The notes beneath the pieces are model-generated. The model was not told where the DNA came from. It saw only the letters and a program-made list of their open reading frames with translations, and ran no database searches. From Cadophora sp. MPI-SDFR-AT-0126 (taxonomy: Eukaryota > Ascomycota > Leotiomycetes > Helotiales > Ploettnerulaceae): a stretch of 64,000 nt of DNA. Below are positions 31,963 to 42,332 of this stretch, piece after piece. Every line of letters begins with the position of its first letter. Within the stretch, counting starts at the first letter, position 1. The position numbers and the translations under genes were made by a program. Location of the stretch: NCBI GenBank assembly GCA_020747065.1, contig JAGMVK010000025.1:496001-560000 (forward strand), given 5' to 3'.

Positions 31963-34554
31963 TCACCCATTTACATGCACATTTTGGTCTCCGGGGGACT
32001 GCACTGTCGACTGGGAGTAGTAAGACTTGCCCGCTGGACCTCCGTACTCTTTCTCCCTCGCTACACTGCCTCCCGGCGTATGACTTCCGGGGAGGCTCCC
32101 CTCTGATCCTCTCCCACCACTAGCAGTAACCCCCCCGTCGTTTTTCAACTGATAATGCCCCGGACTCCTCCCTCTCACCACCATCGGCGCACTCATCCTA
32201 CTAGCAACCTTGACCCACCTCTCCGGCTCATCCTCCACATCCGCGAAGAGCTCCACCAAAAGGTGAAAATACTGCTGTTTGGCTCTTCGCTTTCCGTTAT
32301 TCGCTGTTGCATTCTTGAACTGGATCCGCTCGAAAATGGCTTCGAAGGGGGGTGTATTGGGAATTTGCCAGAATTGCGTGTCGGTGAAGAGGCGCGAGTC
32401 GCCCTGCAAGCCGTATGCGGTCGGTCGGCGAGGAGCTACGGTAATGCGATCGGGTTTCTCTTGGGGACCTCGATCGCGTTTTGGGGCGTGCTGGACCAGT
32501 TCTATGGGGTTGCCCTCGCGGCCGTCCACGACAGCGGCGATCGACATGGCGAAACTATGGACTTGGGCTTCGACTCCTCCGTGGAGTTTAACGAGGAACA
32601 TTGCTTCGGTTGGGATGCTGGGCTGGAGAGTGAAGGAGCATACGACAGAGAAGTAGTTTCGGCGGTAGCAGGTCCAATCGTTATCGGAAAGGAAGAAGCC
32701 TTTGTCGATGCGGCCGAAGATCTCGGGCGCGATTTGCTGGCCGTCGCTCGTTTGGAGACAGTAGATTACTTCTGTGGGAAACAAGGGCGGGTATTGTGAG
32801 CCGGAAAGAGAGGAGTCCATGCTGTAGACTGGACCTGTGAAGCCAGACTTGCTAGTGGCAGGGGTGAGAACTCCGCTGTGGTTGGCAGAAGGAGAGCGAG
32901 TGAGGATGTCGAAGGTTGGGGAGAGATGCTGAGGAGCGGCTGTGTAGAGGTCGCCGGTCTTTAACGGGGGGATTGGGTGGGAATGGTCTGGTGGACGAAA
33001 TGGTGAGCCCAAGGTTGAGGATGGGATACTTGAGGGAATATCCGATCGAACGTCGTCTGTGTTTCGTGCGAAAATCTGCCAGGTCCCTGGGAAGCGTTCC
33101 TGCAGATCTTCAAGCACATTGACCATCGGCACAACGTAGCCAAATCCAGCAGTTCCAGGGCTACCTGCTATCAAATGACCATAGACCTCGCCTGTCTTGG
33201 TATCGTATATCCACGATCCCGAGTCACCGATCTCTAGATGTTTCTGCAGGGCTACGGTCCATAATTCTTGGTAAGTTTCGCTGTGAGCTCGTTTCATAAA
33301 TGTTGGTGCGCCAAGAAGTTGGCCTGAGATATTCCCACCTGATGCTGTTTTGGCTACAACATCGACAGTCGTCCTTGACCTGGTCTCAATTATGCCTGAT
33401 GACGCATCAGGTACTTTGGCACGATCATGAAGCTCTCTGGCGAATTCCCCAGTAAAAGTATCTAACTGAGAACTAGAAATCGGTAGCAGAGCGTAGTCTA
33501 GTAGTTGACCTTGAGAATCTAGCGAGATAAAGGGTTGCTGCGTAATTCGCTCCAGATTTCCACCTCTCATCTCCACATCGACCGAAAAATCCTGAGGATA
33601 GCCCGAAATGTGGTCGCCGGTATGGCCGACTTTGCCCGCTTTGTGGACTTGACATTGTGCGTTCCTTCTGTCGCGTGTGGGAATCGAGCTCTGAGATGAG
33701 TCTCCGATATTGTTGACTTCAAGTCCTACTGGCGACGGAGCCGATTGTGATGTCCCCCAGAATTGAGCATCATCTGAGTCGGAGCTGGGTGTAGATATGC
33801 TGGCTTCGCTCATTTGCTCAATTTCCAGGTCATCCGTACCCATATCCGTATCCTCGTTATCACTCCAGGCATCAATTTCATACTCAAATTCCGAACATCT
33901 CGCTGTACTCGGAAAGGCCCCTTGGGCATACCCGGGGAAAATATGAGCAACGGTCATAACGAAAAAGTCTTCCCCACATCGTAGGAGCCCCCCAGCGGTG
34001 GCTCGTTTATGTTCCCCAGCATCTGTAGTGTCATAAGCTGCATGGACAACCACGGTGGCTTTTAATTTTCCTGGACGAATAGCCGCATGTCTGCGGGAAG
34101 TGTGATCGCTATCGGAGGCAGTCATGTCGATGTTATCATGAGATGTCGCCAGTGACACCATCTCAGCACATCCCGGTGGGCGATTACAATCCATCGTAAC
34201 AAATCCGGGATAACCCTTCAAGATTCCACTTGACTTGACTTGTTCCTTCACTGTCTGCCGCGAGCGCGTATCAGGGCTTAGAAATACGACTACTGGTCTC
34301 GATGCTGCTCTGCTCCTACCGACCATACACAGCGTCCAACGCACTTCGTCCTTGATTGAACTACTGAATTTGTTCAGATGATTTTTGATTTCAAGAGATA
34401 ATTGATCGAACAAGGCCAGTGCGGGCCCCACTGCATCCCAGACTTGAAGACCATTCGGCAGCTTTTGCAGGTGTTTGCCCAAGGATAGCTCGGGAGCTGG
34501 GAACCCGTCACCTCGACCATGACCTGCAAAACGTCGCTTTGGTGCACTGCTCAT
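31963..34554 (-). CDS. Trypsin-like protease domain fused to NDT80/PhoG DNA-binding domain
   Basis: One uninterrupted frame of 863 residues from the ATG at 34554 (the frame upstream has only non-ATG codons). The N-terminal half has chymotrypsin-fold hallmarks: ATAGGLLRCGEDFFVMTVAH (His at about residue 204), LLDYALLPISSS (Asp at about 353, as in trypsin DIALL) and EIGDSGSWIYD (Ser at about 445), followed by GEVYGHLIAG and FGYVVPMVNV. An acidic Ser-rich insert separates His and Asp. After a Ser/Pro linker (about 490-600), the C-terminal part has WTCYRRNYFSVVC, IQFKNATANNGKRRAKQQYF near 745 and PMVVRGRSPGHYQL near 790, the NDT80/PhoG DNA-binding signature. A Gly-rich tail ends it. Each domain is known separately; I do not know this combination. 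Proteolytic activity and DNA binding are inferred. Confidence 0.85.
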   Translation of the reverse strand: MSSAPKRRFAGHGRGDGFPAPELSLGKHLQKLPNGLQVWDAVGPALALFDQLSLEIKNHLNKFSSSIKDEVRWTLCMVGRSRAASRPVVVFLSPDTRSRQTVKEQVKSSGILKGYPGFVTMDCNRPPGCAEMVSLATSHDNIDMTASDSDHTSRRHAAIRPGKLKATVVVHAAYDTTDAGEHKRATAGGLLRCGEDFFVMTVAHIFPGYAQGAFPSTARCSEFEYEIDAWSDNEDTDMGTDDLEIEQMSEASISTPSSDSDDAQFWGTSQSAPSPVGLEVNNIGDSSQSSIPTRDRRNAQCQVHKAGKVGHTGDHISGYPQDFSVDVEMRGGNLERITQQPFISLDSQGQLLDYALLPISSSQLDTFTGEFARELHDRAKVPDASSGIIETRSRTTVDVVAKTASGGNISGQLLGAPTFMKRAHSETYQELWTVALQKHLEIGDSGSWIYDTKTGEVYGHLIAGSPGTAGFGYVVPMVNVLEDLQERFPGTWQIFARNTDDVRSDIPSSIPSSTLGSPFRPPDHSHPIPPLKTGDLYTAAPQHLSPTFDILTRSPSANHSGVLTPATSKSGFTGPVYSMDSSLSGSQYPPLFPTEVIYCLQTSDGQQIAPEIFGRIDKGFFLSDNDWTCYRRNYFSVVCSFTLQPSIPTEAMFLVKLHGGVEAQVHSFAMSIAAVVDGREGNPIELVQHAPKRDRGPQEKPDRITVAPRRPTAYGLQGDSRLFTDTQFWQIPNTPPFEAIFERIQFKNATANNGKRRAKQQYFHLLVELFADVEDEPERWVKVASRMSAPMVVRGRSPGHYQLKNDGGVTASGGRGSEGSLPGSHTPGGSVAREKEYGGPAGKSYYSQSTVQSPGDQNVHVNG

Positions 34555-34970
34555 TGTCGCCTCAGTCGAGGTTGACCTGTTGGAAGGGCATTTGTATGGT
34601 ACGGTAAAATCCAATAGACAAAGATCAGACAGCGCTCGACTGTTGGGAGCATCAAAGACACAAGAAATCTAGTTGAAGGGAATGTGGCAGCTCGACCGAC
34701 ACCGCGACCAAGGCTAATGCTGCGCCTCGACGCCCGAATGGAAACGTGGCTATCGATGGGTGGACAGCACATAGTATCACAATCGCAAATTGATATCCTC
34801 CAACAGGCAGAGGAGGAATTGCGAGTAAATTCTCACCTTCGGTGGTCGCTATTGTCACAAAATTTATACAGTACCCTTCGCGCATCGCAGAGGCTTCGTC
34901 CGCTCATGCAAAGATTGGATTCCAATCCGTCAAATCGACAACCGCACAATATTGACCTCGCGAGGCTTCG
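34555..34970. promoter_or_regulatory. Divergent intergenic region of the protease-NDT80 gene and membrane-tailed gene
   Basis: About 415 bases lie between the two start codons. It must hold the promoter of the minus-strand gene. On the plus strand, an open frame from an ATG at 34717 to a stop at 34974 reads like protein (for example HLRWSLLSQNLYSTLRASQR and LRPLMQRLDSNPSNRQP), so part of it may be a 5' exon of the gene annotated from 34971. Confidence 0.45.
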
Positions 34971-36090
34971 ATGACCATATGCAGCCTGGTCATGCAGCAG
35001 CCCGCCATAAATGACCAGGATTCCTCACTCCAGTTGACACCAATTGCAATAAGTACCAAAAGGGCTATCTGCTCCGGTTTATGGGGAAATCAAAATATAT
35101 CGCAGCATCGGACCGGTGGGATAGACGAACTGGATGCATACTTCAGGTATTATACTGAACAAAGCGACTTTTTCGAACCTGGAAGACAGAGCTGGGCTGA
35201 AACACACCGAGATATAAATGACATCGTGACTCTTTTGCGGCAAGACTTAAGAAGAGATGAAATCAGACAGATACTTCGCGCAAGAATGCAGCCCTCTCAA
35301 TCAACTGGGAATGATCAATGTCTGGACAGTTCAATCGATCTTGCTATTCGTCTCTTGCTTATGATGAAAGTCGGGGACCTTTCAGACTATTATTCCGCGT
35401 ACAAGGCACTCATCTGGGAGGAAGGACCGACGTTGCGAGAGTTTGTCGTCAACGAATTTGCGTCTCGACAAGCCTTCGCAAACGAGAGGGTGAAGCTTGA
35501 CAAGTTCTTCACCGCGAGGAATCTCTCGCGGCTTGCAGGAATGAAGATATATTGGACAAACAACTTGGCAGATCATTTGCGCATTTTAGACGAGGACACT
35601 GAAGTGGCAATATTCCATCACGCTTCTTTCTTGGAATTAGTCCGCTTTACGTAAGCCTGACCCTCTACATCTACGGGAGGATTTTGTGCTAATGAATCTA
35701 AGTGATTGGTACCCACCTGGGTTGATCGATGAGACGTTGCGAACACTCGCTCTTCTCTTTCCCTCAAAAGATGACACTCGGACATGGTTCGAGAGGCTGG
35801 CACCGAATGAAGCAGTTGACGCCGGAGTAATACAATGTGGTCAGCTAAGAGCTGAAGACAGGCACATAGATTCATTTGTGTTTTGGCGGGATCGTTTGGT
35901 AGTGTTGAAGCAAATCTTTGATGAAAAAGAGCCCACCAGTTGGCTCCAATGGTGGCATGACAAGAGAAGAGGTTTACAGAGGTATCCCTTCCTTCTTGCA
36001 GCTATTGCTCTTATTCTGTCTCTCTTCATCGGTCTTCTGCAATGCGTAGTAGGAGGAGTACAAGTTTACAAAGCATACTATCCATCTTAG
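34971..36090 (+). CDS. Conserved fungal protein with C-terminal membrane segment
   Basis: Exons 34971-35650 and 35703-36090 encode 355 residues as modelled; the 52-bp intron (GTAAGC...AATCTAAG) splits a Thr codon. The body has IDELDAYFRYYTEQSDFFE, a helical acidic region, then MKIYWTNNLADHLRILDED followed by TEVAIFHHASFLE and LIDETLRTLALLFP. I associate these blocks with an unnamed family widespread in filamentous fungi. Near the end is SWLQWWHDKRRGLQRYPF, then a hydrophobic segment (FLLAAIALILSLFIGLLQCV) and a short tail VYKAYYPS, so it is probably membrane-anchored. The start is uncertain: coding-like sequence precedes it in another frame (34717-34974), joined either by an intron (a GTAAAT donor at about 34824 and a GCAG acceptor before 34998 would keep frame) or broken by a frameshift. 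Function unknown. Confidence 0.75.
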
Positions 36091-37690
36091 ACGAAGAGTG
36101 GCCAGAGTAAAATCTCTGCATAGCAGCATTAGCATATCACCAAATCTGCGTAGAGGGCTCGTCAGATGCTGTTGCGTTGTGGGAGACTGATTGACATGGA
36201 CTTGGGAAAGGAGCTGGACAGCGTGACTAGTGGAGCCAGTCACGACTGGATCTATGCCACTCGTTGCAATAAAAATGCTCCAAAGGCACAGAACATCAAA
36301 TGAAACAACCGACCTCCCTCTTCCTCTGCGACTTCTTGGTGCCTTTAATTAATTGCCTCGGTCGCTCCCCCTGCTTTCGACGCAGAAACACTCACGACTC
36401 CGGAGACTAGCCTCAACCCCAAACATCGTATTGGAGCAGGTCCCGGTGAGAGCGGAGACGCCTCGGGAATGTGCGCTAATATCGGGCTACTTGTCGCTGG
36501 AGCTGTGGCAGGAACACTCTTCGGTGGGGGACTGTGAGGGGGCACTCTTCTGGACCGAGGGGCCTTGAGAATTTGTGGTTGGGCGTTGGACCTCTCTTGA
36601 GACCATATATCGGCCAAACAGCCTGGTACTTCAGAAAGCGAAGAGTAATCAATTATCATTGGTTTCAGGTAATAAACCTGTCTCGTTTTCTAGGTGAATT
36701 CTGAGCTTCATGGTGCTTCGTTGCTCTATATTTGACAGTCTATACTATATGTCATGTCAGAAGCTAACTGTAAGTGAAGCTCCTTAGAGCTTAGTATGAT
36801 ATCGATGGATTGAAGATTACTTACCAGAATTTGTACAAGTCCTGACCGGCAAAAGCTATGAATTGCTGAGCTTGACATGTATGGCTAGACTCGATGTTTT
36901 AGTGTCTAGAACGATGTCGGACAACTTCTGACAACAAAATTTTCTCTCCGCGAAGACGTCAGAAACGAGCCTCCGACCTCTATTGCCACCCGACCTGTCG
37001 AAGTAATTGTCGTCGCCAGCGCAGCTCACTACTAAATCTGGATCAACGACAATTCTCCACCTGGAGCCAATCACTTCCTAAGTTTTCAACTACCTTCAAC
37101 TAAGCTAAAGCATGGTTGACCCTCATCTCTTCTAAACTCAGCTGTCATCTCTGACCCAGCCAACCAGGGCCATATAAGCAAGGCAAAGTCTGGGCATTTC
37201 AGCCCTACAACAAAGAAAGCAAAGAAGCCTTTGTCTAATGGCTTGTCGACCCCGGTAGAGTGTGACCAAATGAGAACATTACTTTTCTTTGACTACCACC
37301 AGCACAATGCCCCCATCGAAGATCCTTGAGGTTCATATTCACATATGTAAATAGAAATTAAACATCTTACGAAATTTGTTATTGGACATGGCTGAGCTTT
37401 GTCTCGGCTTTTTGTGTGGCCTGGTGAATTTTTAGAACATTGTCCCAGATACGGGCGGGAAGAGATTCCAAGAACGGATTCAGAAATGCATGCCCATGAC
37501 TCCGTATCCGAGACAGAAAGGTTCCTATTTTCACTTTGAAAGAAATTGTGAGTGGCAATATTCGTCCCATATAGCCTGCTGACTTTCCAACTTCCTCTGT
37601 CTTAGCAGTGATTATCAGCTCGAGTTTCTCCTCCCTAGAAACAGACCTACGCATCAACGTTCGCACCATTCTCTTCACAACTTCGTCGTC
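36091..37690. other. Intergenic region, no supported gene
   Basis: ORFs such as the Pro-rich 104-codon frame at 36345-36659 (minus) have low-complexity composition. The right end precedes the small secreted protein gene. I see nothing else I can name. Confidence 0.45.
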
Positions 37691-38104
37691 ATGAAAGCAA
37701 ACATCCCCCTCCTCGCAGTTGCAGCGATCGTAGCCCCAGCAGCACTTGCACAAATAACGTCCAGTGCAATTCCGACGACCCTCTCCACCACCACCTCGGC
37801 GACATCGACGACTAGCTCGACTACCTCAGTCAACAGCTGCTCTGCAACAGGTTCTGTTGCTGCTCGGGACAATGGGATTGGCGGAATCTTGTCAAAGAGA
37901 AAGAAGAAAAAGAAGAAGAAGAAGCCCAAAAAGTCGGGGGAGGAAGAAGGTGAGGAGGACGATTGTGAGAGCGAGGATGATACGAGTGTAGGTTCTTTGA
38001 CATTGAGACCCAGTTCAGCTGTTGCCGTTCTCGGTGCTGTTTTGGCTGTTGGTTGGTGTAGTCGCTCTAGGTTGATATATGTGATGAGAATGACCTGCGT
38101 TTAG
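37691..38104 (+). CDS. Small secreted protein with Ser/Thr-rich part and poly-Lys/acidic switch
   Basis: A 137-residue frame starts with a clear signal peptide (MKANIPLLAVAAIVAPAALAQ). Then comes a Ser/Thr-rich segment (TTLSTTTSATSTTSSTTS), likely O-glycosylated, and NSCSATGSVAARDNGIGGI. A run of Lys follows at about residues 70-81, preceded by SKR, a possible kexin site, then an acidic block (GEEEGEEDDCESEDD). A hydrophobic stretch (SSAVAVLGAVLAVGWC) near the end resembles a GPI signal, but the frame continues 13 residues past it, so the 3' end may be misread or contain an intron. No family recognised. Confidence 0.6.
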   Translation: MKANIPLLAVAAIVAPAALAQITSSAIPTTLSTTTSATSTTSSTTSVNSCSATGSVAARDNGIGGILSKRKKKKKKKKPKKSGEEEGEEDDCESEDDTSVGSLTLRPSSAVAVLGAVLAVGWCSRSRLIYVMRMTCV

Positions 38105-39292
38105 AATGAGAATGGATTCAAGATTTGGCAGTGGCCTGTTGGCTTGGGTAATGGCGAGTGAGGCAACACTGGCATCGGAAGTTGGGGGGAATGCTGTTCT
38201 AGGAACTTTGTTAATGTATCATCCTTCTGCCGCCACATTTGAATTGGGATTTGCTGGTTGTGTTCGCTTAATTCACACAATATTGACATTCAGACTCACA
38301 TGCCAGTAGAATATCAGGATTTCGCCGAGAATAGCCCAAAGGACAGTATTGGTCATTTAACGCCATCTTGTCTCGTTACGCTGGACGATGACGTTGCCGC
38401 TGTTGAGCTATCGTCAAGTGATGCGTTCAATCGCACGACAGGTGGGAAAGCCGACCGTACCAGTTGCCGCTAGATGAAGCGGGATCGTCATCAGAATATG
38501 AAAGGACATAATCCTCTTCTTAATACTGAGACTAGATTTCTCCAGAATTGTGATTTTTTTGGTGAAGAAGTAAGGCGTGACTTGTGAAGGAAGTTGGCCG
38601 AGATGTATGACGGCTCCACAACGCCTGGCACATATACCAAAGATTGTATAGTGCAACGTCAAGAAAAATCAAACACATATGTGCCTTGGTCCCTTATAAT
38701 CCAATATGGATTATCAAACCCCGGTTTGCGAGCTTCTTGCCAAAATCTGCAGATGCTGTCGAGATTCGGGGAACACGTGATGCTGTAATGTGAAACCGTT
38801 CGCGTGGCAAAAACTTTCACAGCCCACACCACTCCACGCACGATCTTAGGTGTCTTTCGCTGGACCCCAGATACAATTTCGACATCTATTATTATCAACA
38901 TGGCAGTTCCATGCGGCTGACGGTATTCCGAAATCCTGTACAGCTGCCGTTCTGGCCAAGCTGGAGATCGAGCGACATCCAACCACTCAAATGTCTCGCC
39001 CCTCAGAATGCACCCAAGGACGTGCGAGTATCAAACAACTCTGAAGCCGCAGACTAAAAAGATCGCCACCAAGTGGCGGCTCAGTCCACTCTGCATAATG
39101 TTTCGAAACGAACGTGAGCCACCGCCCACATTCGGCTTGTGTCAAAATCGTCATCGCCTGCCTTGGCACGTTTGGGATGTCCAAGATATTGGTGCCTTTG
39201 AACCTTCTCTCTCCTTCCTATGCTCTTTTCCTTCCTTTTTGACTTCGTGAATTTTGAATTGCTGGTAATCTTGCAAGCTCCGTATTCTCATA
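38105..39292. other. Intergenic region, no supported gene
   Basis: Only short ORFs without features are present on either strand. The right end contains the promoter of the PEBP gene. Confidence 0.45.
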
Positions 39293-40212
39293 ATGTTGTC
39301 CAAATCTCTTCTTGCAGTTGCGTTCGCGGGCGCCGCAACAGCTGTCACCCCAACGGGTTTTCAGCCAGTTTCGAATGCAGATTTGATTGTGGCTTTTGGG
39401 AATACTTTGGCATTGAACGGAAAGGCGATGACAAAAGCAGGTTCGTGGGAGTAAATATCCTCACACATCAGGATTCTGATATGGCAGCAGAAACTGCACA
39501 AGTACCAACGATTGGAACGACGCAACGGTTGATGGGAACATATACCGTCATGATGGTAGACCCAGATATCCCTCCTCAGACAGCAGGTGGACCGACAGGC
39601 GAGCTCCTTCACTGGATGCAGCAAGGTCTCACTTCAGCGACTACGGCTACGATGATCGGAGGCATGATGGTATTTGTCCTAAGCAGCGCGAGCAATGAGA
39701 CAGCATTTGCGCCATATTTCGGACCTTCACCACCGAACAGAGCCCCAAATACACATAGATACACACAACTACTTCTCGATACGTCGGGTACGAACAACAG
39801 TGCGGCAATTGCTCAATTGAAGCAGGCTGCAGCGACTAGAACGAACTTCAACGCCGTCAATGTGGTGAAAGCAGCAAACGTGCCAATCTTGGCAGGGAAT
39901 TCTTTCAATGTATCGAACGGCACTTCCACATCAACAAACGGCACATCTACCAGCGGTTCTTCAGGTACTATCCCAGCCGCGGCGCCGATAAATTCGGCTA
40001 CTTTGGTTGCAGCGAACATCACAAAAGTCACACCGAGCGCCCAGCAGCCTGGTGGGGCGGCTGCTACTGGAAGTGTCCCCAGTTCGAACGGGACTGGAAC
40101 GCCCACCAACGGAACATCCCCAACGCCTGGAACGTCAGGATTCGGGCAGAGTGGTGGAGGCGCTTATGTCGCAGGGTTGATAGCACTGGCTGCTGCTTTG
40201 TTTTTGCTGTAA
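39293..40212 (+). CDS. GPI-anchored phosphatidylethanolamine-binding protein (PEBP)
   Basis: Exons 39293-39440 and 39488-40212 encode 290 residues; the 47-bp intron (GTTCGT...ATGGCAG) splits an Ala codon, and the nearer CATCAG acceptor would hit a stop. A signal peptide (MLSKSLLAVAFAGAATAVTP) is followed by the PEBP fold: YTVMMVDPDIPP, GELLHWMQQGL and YFGPSPPNRAPNTHRYTQLL carry the Asp-Pro-Asp, His and GPSPP...HRY ligand-site motifs. After residue about 200 comes an Asn/Ser/Thr/Gly-rich linker with many N-glycosylation sites and a GPI signal (GGGAYVAGLIALAAALFLL). PEBPs bind phospholipid head groups, and some inhibit serine proteases (yeast Tfs1 inhibits carboxypeptidase Y). The surface form here may act outside the cell; the ligand is unknown. 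Confidence 0.92.
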
Positions 40213-40426
40213 ATATATTAATCACATTCGGTACGAAGACGTGTTGTTTCCCAAGAATGCTCTGCTCTTTTTGTGCGGTACAGGTTCCTCAGCCAGTGTC
40301 AATTACACTGAAATTGAACCAGAGCTGCTGTTCTGATTTGCGCAACTATGTGCCTGATAGCCATGCGCGATCATCTTCTTTGAAGGACCGCAGGATGGGA
40401 CATACTCATGAAGATCCTTAAGTTTT

Positions 40427-41916
40427 TTATGCTTCATCGTCCAACTCAGAACCAAGATACCACGAAACCTTCCCCTCAACATATGGCTGCACAATTGCCC
40501 AACGGGGCTCACGAAAAACATCCCCGGTCCCAAACTGTTCCCACACCGTACCCTCATACCATTGCCAGAATGCTCCCCTAAGGAAGCCCAAGTGTAAGTG
40601 GCGTCGTAAAGTAAAGAACCAAAGCTGAAACATCGCTGGTGGATACGGATTCTGGTTTCCAAAATCTGGGCCACAAGAGTGTTGATCGATGAAGTCGATG
40701 ATACACGACATATCGAATGATGCCTGGTCAGTATCCTGAAGGGAGGGATGTACAGCGATGTTGAGCAAAACATCGACTGTGTTTTCAATGATGCTTGGCA
40801 TTGTTACCTCCTCAACTCTGAATACACCGAATAGGACGATGGTGACCTTTCGCTTTTTCCACTGGACTGGGAGGACACTACTTGGATCCGTGTGGCGCCG
40901 AAAGCCATATCCCTTTTTGCCATTAACGTTTGTGAACTTGCAAATTAAGTGCTCGTATCCGGCCAAGAGACACATCAGATCTTGGACTGCACCGCGATTA
41001 TTGGTGACTTCAGAAAACTGGGAAAATTCAACTTTTGGGTCTGTAAACTCGGGTTCCGGGTTGCGGCGCTCTCGAGCATTTGCTTCGTTGACCAACCACT
41101 CCGCAAATGGACTGAAGAGGCTCTCATACTCCTTCTCTCTCCACTTCCCAACCGAGCTGTAATCCGTGACAATGTCGTAATTATACACCGGGAATTGCCT
41201 AGCATATTCTGCATCCATTTCATTGAATCCGTCACCAGTCGTCATCTCATCGAGCATTCCATTTTCTTCAGACAACTTCCGCGTGCAGTGCTCAAGAAAC
41301 ACTATATTTCCCTCGTTCTTCGCCCCCCAAAATGGCGCATCGTACGCTGCCGCGAGCACTGGCCCCGCAAGAAGCAATTGGTACATCGCTCGATAGAAAC
41401 GATCCTTCCAAGCCTCTTCATCGTCTCCATAATGAGTCCCCCGGCGGCACTCAGATGGTAGCATTACGACTCCGAAGAGGTTTTCATCGCGGCGCGTGGA
41501 ATTGAAATACATATACTCAACACAGCGAACCAAATGCTGCATGTCTAGCACTTCTTTCAGCTCGGTTACGTTGGGTTTCAGGGCTTTCCCACTGAGTGCA
41601 CTCATGGATGGGAATGTGGGAGGTGGGGAGTTTGCTTGGCTGGCTTTCAGTACGAGTGTGGTGGCGCGGACCTGAGACTTGTTGAGTTTTTATGGGAAGC
41701 TGAGAGTTGAAGAGGAAGACGTACGACCATTAAGGCGAGATCAAAGCATCTGATATTGGATTTGCCGAATGCCCAAATGATGGTCGAAGAATGAGACACC
41801 CAAACGGACTGTACTTTTTTGCATGTTGAAGCAAGGGCCAGTAGTTGAACGATGTCATCGCATGCTTCAAAGATCTGTGTGCTGACCTCGGCAGGAAGGG
41901 AGGTGAGTTCTCCCAT
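40427..41916 (-). CDS. F-box protein
   Basis: Exons 41916-41725 and 41671-40427 encode 478 residues; the 53-bp intron (GTACGT...TCTCAG) lies between whole codons. The first exon holds an F-box-like motif (MGELTSLPAEVSTQIFEACD followed by DIVQLLALASTCKKVQSVW), then HSSTIIWAFGKSNIRCFDLA. F-boxes bind Skp1 and bring substrates to SCF ubiquitin ligases. The large C-terminal region has blocks such as YMYFNSTRRDENLFGVVMLP, FSPFAEWLVNEANARERR and PPAMFQLWFFTLRRHLHLGF but no domain I can name. Reading only the long second exon would miss the F-box. It lies downstream of the kinase gene in the same orientation. Confidence 0.82.
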
Positions 41917-42332
41917 GGTGAAAGCTTGGCGATACGAGATGTGGGAGGCGGCGATGTGACTATGTATAATCGAGATGCTAGACTTCAGTGGGCCAAGAAT
42001 GGAATTCGGAGATGCTGGGATCTGATTGGAGGCTAATTTAAGGTAGTCGAGCGCTGCATAGGGTGGCTTCAGATAGCGTAAGATGCAGTACAGAGGCACA
42101 GCGGCACTGTCCGACAGCTCGTTCTCATTAGAACGCCTTTAGCCCGAGTAATTCTTCTAAAGGGTGACAAGGAAACAAGCCCCAAAACGCATCAAGAATT
42201 CTGCGGAAGGGAAGGAAGAATCTTCGTACGCAGCATCATCGCAGCTTACCGCTAAGCTTTCTGTTGAAAAGTGGATTCTATGGCAGTTTACTTTTTCTCT
42301 ACGGCATACTGAATACGAAGTAGCCGCCTTGA
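41917..42332. other. Intergenic region between two minus-strand genes
   Basis: It holds the 3' flank of the kinase gene and the promoter of the F-box gene. No ORF of note. Confidence 0.5.

Noticed and set aside
35382..35576. Antisense ORF over the membrane-tailed gene
   Set aside because: Shadow of the plus-strand coding frame.
36345..36659. Pro/Ser/Ala-rich minus-strand ORF
   Set aside because: Low-complexity composition and no support for a promoter or splice sites.
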